Below, piece after piece: positions 1-5,440 of a stretch of DNA of 8,245 bases. Numbering within the stretch: position 1 is the first letter of the stretch; each line of letters starts with the position of its first letter. Below the pieces are notes generated by a model. It made no database searches and was not told the origin of the DNA. It saw only the letters and a list, made by a program, of their open reading frames with translations. This stretch comes from JAQBDA01 sp041301185. GTDB lineage: Bacteria > Chloroflexota > Anaerolineae > Anaerolineales > UBA4823. Position numbers and translations under genes: made by a program. Location: contig JBFYSV010000156.1 in assembly GCA_041301185.1 (NCBI GenBank), forward strand, positions 1 to 8,245. Reading direction: 5' to 3'.

Positions 1-230
1 CCATGGCACGGGGCGCACTTCTCCGCATAAATTGCAGCGCCGTTTTGTACGTCCGGCGGCACAAGGGGGTAAAGCGGCCCGCTGATCTGAACCGGTTGGG
101 TGCGCGTGATGGGAGATTGCACTGCCTCAGGAGGGGGGGTAATATCCTCTGCCAGAGAGAATGAACAGGCGCTGACCAGGAATGCCATCACCAGCAAGAT
201 TAACACAGGACGAATACGAAGAACGGTCAT
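1..230 (-). CDS. Cytochrome c class I-type lipoprotein (3' end beyond the window)
   Basis: Translating the minus strand from the ATG at 230 gives an open frame of 76 codons that reaches the left edge, so only the N-terminal part is visible. It starts with a basic n-region and a hydrophobic stretch (residues 8-19) ending in a lipobox, V-S-A-C, with the lipidated cysteine at residue 22. A proline-rich linker (about 30-60) follows, then N-G-A-x-I-Y-x-x-K-C-A-P-C-H with the haem c motif CxxCH at residues 72-76. NGxxxYxxxCxxCH is the classic first helix of a small class I cytochrome c. The product should therefore be an exported, membrane-tethered electron carrier with one visible haem; the methionine ligand would lie outside the window. 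It starts one base after the stop of the zinc-ribbon gene, so it is probably the next gene of the ccm operon and a client of it. Its redox partner cannot be named. Confidence 0.85.
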   Translation of the reverse strand, partial: MTVLRIRPVLILLVMAFLVSACSFSLAEDITPPPEAVQSPITRTQPVQISGPLYPLVPPDVQNGAAIYAEKCAPCH

Positions 231-231
231 A

Positions 232-789
232 TCAGGCGAGCTTCTTTCCACACTTTGGGCAAAAGCGATCCGATTTCTGCAGGGGTCCGCCACACTGCGG
301 GCAAAACCCGGCGGATTTCTCTTTACGGACGCGACGGCGGTTAGCGATCAGCGTTTCCAGGTCATCGTCCTGCCCTACCGCCTGGACAGCGGGTTTGATT
401 GAGATGGAAGATCCATTTCCACCTGCCCCAGCGGGTACCCTGGCGGCATCCGCCCGGCGAGCAGCAATCTGCATTTCAATCCGCTCTTCGACATCGCCTC
501 GGGCTGTTTCAGGTTGCATCTCATCCAGCCTGCGCAAGACATCGGCTCCTCGCTGAACCAAAGCCGCCCGCTGAGAAGGGTACTCTCCCTCAGGGATCTT
601 TCCCAGGGCAAAATCGAAATCCAGCTCCTGGAGTGCCCCAAGCAGGCGATCGCGCTCAGCCAAAAGGGCGGATATCTCGTGCTCCTCCTGGCTTATCGCT
701 ACCGATTTCTTTTCAAGCAAAGGCCGGCTGATGTACAAACCTACCAACACCAACAGACCCAATATGAGGAAGATTGAACCAATGTCCAT
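232..789 (-). CDS. CcmI-like membrane coiled-coil protein with C-terminal zinc ribbon
   Basis: The protein has 185 residues. It begins with one transmembrane helix (about 5-21) followed by basic residues, which suggests that the rest is cytoplasmic. A charged, heptad-like region (about 32-95) contains ELDFDFALGKIPEGEY (55-70). This resembles the E-L-D-x-D-x-x-x-G-K-x-x-x-x-(D/E)-Y signature of the N-terminal part of CcmI, the apocytochrome chaperone subunit of the haem ligase. The TPR domain of full CcmI is absent. After a glycine- and alanine-rich linker the C-terminus is a zinc ribbon, C163-x2-C166-x10-C177-x2-C180. The ATG is preceded by AAAGG ten bases upstream. Its place between the ccmG-like gene and a cytochrome supports a role in cytochrome maturation, perhaps docking or regulating the CcmF/CcmH complex from the cytoplasmic side. 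That role is inferred; the domain layout is seen. Confidence 0.8.
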   Translation of the reverse strand: MDIGSIFLILGLLVLVGLYISRPLLEKKSVAISQEEHEISALLAERDRLLGALQELDFDFALGKIPEGEYPSQRAALVQRGADVLRRLDEMQPETARGDVEERIEMQIAARRADAARVPAGAGGNGSSISIKPAVQAVGQDDDLETLIANRRRVRKEKSAGFCPQCGGPLQKSDRFCPKCGKKLA

Positions 790-813
790 TGAGTGATCGC
801 CTTTGGAAAATTA

Positions 814-1395
814 TTATTGCAATAAGGGGTCTATCATCGACTGGATCTGGCTGAGGTCTCTAAAGGGGCCGATTTGTACGGCGCGCAAGACGTTGTCCTG
901 GTCGATGATATAGGTCTCCGGAACGCCACGAATTCGAAACGCCTGGGAGATGCGCGTGCCCAGGTCGGGACCGTTGGGGTAGGTGATGTTGAACTTTTCC
1001 AGGTAGCCCCGCGCTTCCGGCTCAGTATCCACATAATCCACCCCCAGAAAAACCACGTCGCCACGCGGCTGGTAAGTGAGCCAGGCCGTCTCCAGGTCGG
1101 CAGCCTCCTGCTCGCACGGCTTGCACCAGGAGGCCCAGAAGTTCAGCACAACCACTTTACCCTTCAGGTCGGTCAGATTGATCGTCTCACCATCGAAGGT
1201 GGTCAGTGTAAAGTTTGGAACCTGATCTCCTACCGAAACCGGCCCTTGTTGGGCTCGTCGCAACCCCAGGGCAAGGATGGCCAGCAAACCTAACACTCCT
1301 ACCCAGACAAGGATGCGCCCCCAGTGGGGGCGGTGGCTTTCCGTAGTTTTTTGCACAGTGCTTTCAGGTACGTTTTGTTCCATAATCAGGCTCAT
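814..1395 (-). CDS. ccmG: Membrane-anchored thioredoxin-like protein, TlpA/ResA/CcmG type
   Basis: This is a thiol-disulfide oxidoreductase that should reduce cysteines of apocytochrome CxxCH motifs, or the CcmH cysteines, outside the cytoplasmic membrane. Numbered from the ATG at 1395 (193 aa), one transmembrane signal anchor spans residues 28-45. An AhpC/TSA-like start, G-D-x-V-P-N-F-T-L, lies at 56-64, and the active site W-C-K-P-C at 90-94 follows N-F-W-A-S. The cis-proline loop R-G-V-P-E-T-Y is at 156-162 with P159; GVPET(Y/F) is typical of CcmG and ResA. The start is uncertain. The frame is open up to an ATG at 1467, which would overlap ccmH by 38 bases, and another ATG lies at 1383 (M-E-Q-N-V-P). 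None has a strong ribosome site, and 1395 or 1383 fits the ccmH end best. It lies 24 bases upstream of the zinc-ribbon gene. CcmG is preferred over generic TlpA because of the ccm context. Confidence 0.9.
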   Translation of the reverse strand: MSLIMEQNVPESTVQKTTESHRPHWGRILVWVGVLGLLAILALGLRRAQQGPVSVGDQVPNFTLTTFDGETINLTDLKGKVVVLNFWASWCKPCEQEAADLETAWLTYQPRGDVVFLGVDYVDTEPEARGYLEKFNITYPNGPDLGTRISQAFRIRGVPETYIIDQDNVLRAVQIGPFRDLSQIQSMIDPLLQ

Positions 1396-1429
1396 TTCGG
1401 GCGGGTGTTTCGAACCCTGCCAGAGTTGT

Positions 1430-1912
1430 TTATCGCTTGCGCAGTTCCTCTTCCAGGCGCAGGGCATACTCGTCAGTTTGCTCGACCGGGCTCTCGGGTT
1501 GCGCCTCAGTCGCTACAGGCTGCCGCCAGGATTGAAAAGCGCGGTACAGGATAAAGATGCCTGCCAGGATCGCCACCGGTGGAACGATATACACCAGCCA
1601 GTTCAAACCCCGCGCCGGCGGCGTTGCCAGGACACGATCGCCGTACTGGTCGACGAAATACTGCTTGATTTGGGCCTCGCTCCAGCCCTCGCCCAGTTTC
1701 TGGCGGATCAAGTCGCGCCACTGGGCGCAAGCCTGGGTGCCGCACACGTCCAGGGGGATGTTCTCGCACACCGGGCAGTAGAGTTGCTTGGCGATCGCAT
1801 TGACCTGGTCATCGGTAGGAGCCTGGGGATTCGTTCCCTGGGCCAGCGCGCCGCCAACAGCCAGCATGGCAACAAATATTGAAAGAAAAATGGTATTCCT
1901 GAACAGCTTCAT
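1430..1912 (-). CDS. ccmH: Cytochrome c biogenesis protein CcmH (four-cysteine variant)
   Basis: CcmH is the thiol subunit that holds apocytochrome for haem ligation by CcmF. Numbered from the ATG at 1912 (160 aa), it has a signal peptide or anchor (residues 2-24, ending A-L-A-Q), the family motif L-Y-C-P-V-C-E-N with C46 and C49, the helical-bundle segment E-G-W-S-E-A-Q-I-K-x-Y-F-V-D-Q-Y-G-D-R-V-L-x-x-P-P, and a second transmembrane helix at about 105-123. A short basic tail follows. Unusually, two further cysteines, C57 and C62, occupy the region where proteobacterial CcmH normally has E-S-N-x-x-x-A. The ATG is preferred over a GTG at 1927 because GGGTGAG directly precedes it and the signal peptide then begins cleanly with M-K-L-F-R. 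It begins 18 bases after the ccmF stop, so translation is probably coupled. Confidence 0.93.
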   Translation of the reverse strand: MKLFRNTIFLSIFVAMLAVGGALAQGTNPQAPTDDQVNAIAKQLYCPVCENIPLDVCGTQACAQWRDLIRQKLGEGWSEAQIKQYFVDQYGDRVLATPPARGLNWLVYIVPPVAILAGIFILYRAFQSWRQPVATEAQPESPVEQTDEYALRLEEELRKR

Positions 1913-1919
1913 CTCACCC
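1913..1919 (-). promoter_or_regulatory. Ribosome binding site deciding the ccmH start
   Basis: GGGTGAG on the minus strand touches the ATG at 1912. GGTGA can pair with the 16S 3' end downstream of the usual GGAGG register, so close spacing is acceptable though marginal. The same GGGTGAG heptamer lies at 3991-3997, two bases before the ccmF ATG, which makes it more convincing. The alternative GTG at 1927 has only a GGAG 14 bases away. Confidence 0.5.
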
Positions 1920-1930
1920 AACTTCACTCA

Positions 1931-3988
1931 TCAGGCTTTGGCTCCGGCGTAGCTCGTGCGCGCCGATTTAACCGCCAGGGGCTCCGGGTCTTTATCGGGC
2001 CAGGCGGCAATCAATGTGCCCAGGATAAATACGATACCGCCCAACCATAGCCAGTTCACCAGGGGGTTATGGTACACCTTGAAGGTTGCACCCGCAGTAG
2101 ACACCGGTTGCCAGTCTACCAGCAGGATATAAAAATCATCCTCCCAGGTGCTGCGCACGCCGGGTATCGTCATTGGCTGCTGGGACTCGTAATAGTAATC
2201 CCGGCGCGGGTATAGCTCACCAACATAGTTACCGTCTTTATAAACGCTGACTACTGCCCGGGCGACGTTGCGCCCGTCTGGCGTATCAAACACTGCCAGG
2301 CTGTCATAGGTGATGGTATATTTCCCCAGGCTGATCTGCTCTCCCTGGGCAATTGTGCCCTGGGTTTCAGTCTGGAAAAGCTCAATGCCGATAATGCCGA
2401 TCGCCATAAGCACCACCCCCAGGTGGATCACATAACCTCCATAACGGCGGCGATTGCGACCTGCCAGCCGCCACAAAGCGACAGGGAACGATTCACCAGA
2501 CTTGCGATGGCGGGCTAATGCACCCCGCCAGAACTCGTACAGGGTCACCGAGGCAACAAAGGCGCACAGCCAGAAACCAAGCAGCGCCGCAGGGTGGCGC
2601 ACACCGCCGATGAGAACGATCACAACCACTACCAAAGAAGCCAAGAAGGGCTTCCACATCGCCCGACCCAGGGTCTTGGCAGTGGAATGGCGCCAGGCTG
2701 CCAGCGGGGCTACGCCCATCAGCAATAACAAGCCGGCAAACAACGGCGCCGTCGCTCGTTCATAGAATGGAGGCCCCACAGTGACCTTCTGCCCGGTGGC
2801 AAGCTCCGAGATAAGCGGGAAGATCACACCCCAGAAACAGATCACCAGGATGCCCATGAAGAGCAAGTTGTTCAGCAAGAACAAAGCTTCTCGCGAGAAC
2901 ATGGAGGTCATGTGAGTCTCCGCCTTCAGGCTGTTCCAGCGGTACAAGAGCAAAGAGACAGACGTGACAAAAGTCAGCCCGATGAACACGAAAAACAGGG
3001 GACCGATTGCGCTCTGGGCAAAAGCATGCACCGAGGAAAGCACCCCCGAGCGGGTCAGAAAAGTGCCAAAAATGACCAGGGAATAGGTCAGGATGACCAG
3101 CACCATATTCCAATGCTTGAGCATACCGCGCTTTTCCTGGATCATCACCGAGTGCAGGAAGGCTGTTCCGGTCAGCCAGGGCATAAATGCGGCAATTTCT
3201 ACCGGGTCCCAGCCCCAGTAACCGCCCCAACCGAGCACGTCGTAAGCCCAGCGCCCGCCCAGGATCAGCCCCAGGGAGAGGAACAACCAGGCAACTAGAG
3301 TCCAGCGGCGGGTCAGGCGGATCCAGCGGTCGTCCGTGCGCCCGGTGATCAGGGCGGCAATCGCAAAGGCATACGGGATTACAAAGGCCACAAAACCCAG
3401 GTACAGCATGGGCGGGTGGATAATCATCCCGGGATGGCGCAGCAAGGGATTCAGGCCCCGTCCATCTGGCTGTACCAGCAACTCAGCGCCGGCGGGAGGG
3501 AACATTGCCACCACCGGGGTACCCAGGGGCACTCGCCAGATGCGGGCAAACGGATTTTCGAAGAAGATGATCATGACCAGGAAGAACGCCAGCGTCACCA
3601 GGGAGACCACAATCACCCATGGCAAGAACTCCCGGTCGCGGTCCCATTTGCGCAGGGTGACAGCCGAGGCAAAAGCTGACATCAGCCAGGTCCAGAACAC
3701 AAGTGACCCGGCTTGCCCGCCCCATAAGGCGGTTATTTTAAGGTACATTGGCATGCTATTGCTGGTCACTGAAGCGACAAACTCAACCTCGTAATGATTA
3801 TTGACCAACAAGTAAATAATGCTTAACGCCGAAAGGGTAAGCAAAGGAAAGGTAAGCAGCATGGCATTGCGGGCGCTATCCACCCAGGCAGGCGCATCCC
3901 TGCGCGCACCGTACACCGCGGCCACGATGCCGTACAAAGAAACCAGGAAAGTAATGATCAGAGCGCCATAACCAAGGTTTGCAATCAT
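1931..3988 (-). CDS. ccmF: Haem lyase CcmF, cytochrome c-type biogenesis protein
   Basis: CcmF is the polytopic membrane core of the System I synthetase: it takes haem from holo-CcmE and attaches it to apocytochrome CxxCH cysteines outside the membrane. The 685-aa product is about the usual length for the family and has many hydrophobic segments. The WWD signature W-G-G-Y-W-G-W-D-P-V-E is at residues 254-264. The four histidines expected for the two haem sites all have clear counterparts: H191 in H-P-P-M-L-Y, H279 in A-F-L-H-S, H321 in L-T-R-S-G-V-L-S-S-V-H-A-F, and H522 in Y-V-I-H-L-G. A large extracytoplasmic domain (about 540-640) precedes the last helix (about 645-663). The ATG at 3988 has GGGTGAG two bases upstream. 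ccmE ends 115 bases upstream and ccmH follows after 18 bases, giving the order ccmEFH. No frameshift or missing key residue is seen. Confidence 0.97.
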   Translation of the reverse strand: MIANLGYGALIITFLVSLYGIVAAVYGARRDAPAWVDSARNAMLLTFPLLTLSALSIIYLLVNNHYEVEFVASVTSNSMPMYLKITALWGGQAGSLVFWTWLMSAFASAVTLRKWDRDREFLPWVIVVSLVTLAFFLVMIIFFENPFARIWRVPLGTPVVAMFPPAGAELLVQPDGRGLNPLLRHPGMIIHPPMLYLGFVAFVIPYAFAIAALITGRTDDRWIRLTRRWTLVAWLFLSLGLILGGRWAYDVLGWGGYWGWDPVEIAAFMPWLTGTAFLHSVMIQEKRGMLKHWNMVLVILTYSLVIFGTFLTRSGVLSSVHAFAQSAIGPLFFVFIGLTFVTSVSLLLYRWNSLKAETHMTSMFSREALFLLNNLLFMGILVICFWGVIFPLISELATGQKVTVGPPFYERATAPLFAGLLLLMGVAPLAAWRHSTAKTLGRAMWKPFLASLVVVVIVLIGGVRHPAALLGFWLCAFVASVTLYEFWRGALARHRKSGESFPVALWRLAGRNRRRYGGYVIHLGVVLMAIGIIGIELFQTETQGTIAQGEQISLGKYTITYDSLAVFDTPDGRNVARAVVSVYKDGNYVGELYPRRDYYYESQQPMTIPGVRSTWEDDFYILLVDWQPVSTAGATFKVYHNPLVNWLWLGGIVFILGTLIAAWPDKDPEPLAVKSARTSYAGAKA

Positions 3989-4012
3989 ATCTCACCCATT
4001 GTGTTTGATAGC

Positions 4013-4059
4013 GTATTCCGTATTGCGCTCAACCAGCGGACAAGAGCAATACGGAATAC
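4013..4059. repeat. 14-bp perfect inverted repeat between ccmE and ccmF
   Basis: GTATTCCGTATTGC (4013-4026) is exactly complementary to GCAATACGGAATAC (4046-4059), with a 19-base loop in which TC/GA (4029-4030 and 4044-4045) could add two more pairs. It fills much of the 115-base gap between the ccmE stop and the ccmF ribosome site. Transcribed, it would fold into a stable hairpin. No T-run follows it on either strand, so an intrinsic terminator is unlikely. An mRNA stability or processing element, or a dispersed REP-like or MITE-like palindromic repeat, fits better. Confidence 0.7.
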
Positions 4060-4103
4060 AGGATTGCTACCGATAAGGTAAATTCACAAGCAACTGCAGT
4101 CGT

Positions 4104-4622
4104 TTAGCCTTCGGATTGTTCTGGGACTGCCTCTTCGTACTTGGTCGGGCATTTGAGCAGCAGTTCCTCTGCGTAGAAGATACCGTCATCACCAAGCTGC
4201 CCGGTCATAATTGCCTGCGCCTCGTGACGGAGCAGGTCAGGCTTAACTCCATTATAAATCACTTGCATCTTAGACCGGCTCGGATCAGTCACTGCCTCGT
4301 GCAATACTACTGCCAGGCCTCCTTGCGCATCGATCTCATTATTATCCCCCGGAACATGCGCTACCGTAAAGGACAGGGTTAGCGTCTGAGGATCATACTG
4401 GATCGAGTCGCCAATAACCGCGCCAGACACGCGTAGATCACGACCAGCCACACTATTGCCTTTGGTATTTAATTCATCCACCGTGAGGAAATATTGAGCG
4501 CTAGCCTGGGTTGAGGAAATAATGAGGTAGATCACCGCTGCAACAATCAGCAAGCCGCCAACGATGAATTTAATCCGACCAGCAGATCCGGTTTGCACAG
4601 TGGTAGTAACAGGTTGTTCCAT
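4104..4622 (-). CDS. ccmE: Haem chaperone CcmE, cysteine-type (CxxxY)
   Basis: CcmE binds haem covalently outside the membrane and delivers it to CcmF. The 172-aa product has an N-terminal anchor (about 17-36), then an OB-fold-like beta domain that includes the family pattern R-D-L-R-V-S-G-A-V-I-G-D-S-I (61-74), F-T-V-A-H (85-89), and V-I-Y-N-G-V-K-P-D-L (121-130). In the proteobacterial family the haem-binding residue is the histidine of H-D-E-N-Y near the C-terminus. Here the equivalent position reads L-L-L-K-C-P-T-K-Y, so haem would attach to C158 with Y162 in the CxxxY arrangement known from Desulfovibrio and archaeal CcmE. A good ribosome site, GGGAGAG at 4631-4637, lies eight bases before the ATG. 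It is the first ccm gene of the block, 131 bases after the response regulator gene and 115 bases before ccmF. Confidence 0.95.
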   Translation of the reverse strand: MEQPVTTTVQTGSAGRIKFIVGGLLIVAAVIYLIISSTQASAQYFLTVDELNTKGNSVAGRDLRVSGAVIGDSIQYDPQTLTLSFTVAHVPGDNNEIDAQGGLAVVLHEAVTDPSRSKMQVIYNGVKPDLLRHEAQAIMTGQLGDDGIFYAEELLLKCPTKYEEAVPEQSEG

Positions 4623-4753
4623 AATAAATTCTCTCCCATCAGGCCTGGATTTTTACACCCGGTTCCAGGCAATTCGTGGTTAAGTCTATCGTAGATTGTG
4701 TCACAAGAAGATTAATGATCGCTGAGATATCCTGGAAAATCAGATTAAAGTCA
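4623..4753 (-). promoter_or_regulatory. Leader region between the response regulator gene and ccmE
   Basis: The 131 non-coding bases hold three recognisable elements. GGGAGAG (4631-4637) is the ccmE ribosome site. GCCTGG (4643-4648) and CCAGGC (4665-4670) form a 6-bp inverted repeat with a 16-base loop just upstream of it, able to fold in the mRNA. TTGTG-T-CACAA (4696-4706) is an 11-base perfect palindrome that could be an operator half-site or a compact operator. I cannot point to a convincing -35/-10 pair, nor to a terminator with a T-run behind the regulator gene. ccmE may therefore have its own promoter here or be read through from the kinase-regulator genes. Confidence 0.4.
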
Positions 4754-5440
4754 TTACAACGGGATCAGCCCCGCGCGGATGGCGAATTTCACCAGCGCGG
4801 TGGATGAGTGCAGGTTTAGCTTGTTCATGATGCGCTCTCTGTGGCGGGCAACTGTTTTCGGGCTGATACCCAGCTTCTCACCAATCTGTACATTGGTAGA
4901 TCCCTCTGCCACCAGTTCCAAGACTTGCCTCTCCCGTTTACTGAGCACCGCCAGGTCTTTGGCAGCCAGCGGGGCAGCAATCGAGTGGTTCACGGGCAAC
5001 ACCGCCTGGCTTAACAAGCGGCGGTAATCCTCCAGCAACCAGCGCGCCAGGGAGGGCTGAAGATACACATTGCCGCCTGCCACAGCATGAATGGCTGCTA
5101 CCAGGTCCTCTGCGGCGGATTGCTTGGTCAAGTACCCGGAAGCACCGGCTGCCATCATCTCAAAAAGGTACTGTTTATCTTCATGCACAGTGAGAGCCAG
5201 CACATTCACCTGCGGGCAGGTCTGCTTAAGCCGACGGGTGGCCTCCAGTCCGTCCATCCCGGGCATGGTAATATCCATTACCACCACATCCGGACATTCC
5301 CGGAGCGCCTGGGCAATTGCTTCAACCCCACTGCCTGCCTCCGCCACAACCTGCATACCCTCCTGGCTCTCCAGGAATGAACGCAAGCCCGTGCGTACCA
5401 CCTCGTGATCATCTACCAACAACAAGCGGATCTGGTCCAT
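4754..5440 (-). CDS. NarL/FixJ-type response regulator with LuxR HTH
   Basis: This is the transcription factor partner of the adjacent kinase. Numbered from the ATG at 5440 (228 aa), the receiver domain (about 4-122) has the acidic pair D10-D11, the phosphoacceptor D56 in V-V-V-M-D-I-T-M-P-G, T84 and K106. A linker of about 40 residues leads to a LuxR-type helix-turn-helix (about 163-225) with L-S-K-R-E-R-Q-V-L-E-L-V-A-E-G, and I-S-P-K-T-V-A-R-H-R as the recognition segment. The open frame extends upstream through an ATG at 5446 and a TTG at 5473, but GGAGGAGG at 5447-5454 sits six bases before 5440, which settles the start. The gene overlaps the kinase gene by 32 bases, so the two are translated together. 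The ccm genes lie directly downstream and are plausible targets, as is the divergent cytochrome gene. No change in a key residue is seen. Confidence 0.95.
   Translation of the reverse strand: MDQIRLLLVDDHEVVRTGLRSFLESQEGMQVVAEAGSGVEAIAQALRECPDVVVMDITMPGMDGLEATRRLKQTCPQVNVLALTVHEDKQYLFEMMAAGASGYLTKQSAAEDLVAAIHAVAGGNVYLQPSLARWLLEDYRRLLSQAVLPVNHSIAAPLAAKDLAVLSKRERQVLELVAEGSTNVQIGEKLGISPKTVARHRERIMNKLNLHSSTALVKFAIRAGLIPL

Noticed and set aside
133..139. Run of seven G (C on the coding strand) in the cytochrome lipoprotein gene as a phase-variation tract
   Set aside because: It encodes part of the proline-rich linker, seven bases is short for slippage switching, and the frame reads through correctly to the haem motif.
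1396..1467. Long start of the CcmG-like protein at 1467
   Set aside because: It would overlap ccmH by 38 bases and add a polar, cysteine-containing stretch before the signal anchor; it is possible but less likely than 1395 or 1383.
1277..1882. 201-codon open frame on the plus strand across ccmH and the ccmG start
   Set aside because: It is antisense to two clear genes, with no domain and no ribosome site that I could see.
3336..3794. 152-codon open frame on the plus strand antisense to ccmF
   Set aside because: It lies wholly inside ccmF, has low-complexity Arg/Thr/Lys-rich composition, and no recognisable domain; ccmF is unmistakable on the other strand.
4013..4059. Intrinsic terminator between ccmE and ccmF
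   Set aside because: The stem is strong, but no T-run follows on either strand and the loop is large; it is kept as an inverted repeat only.
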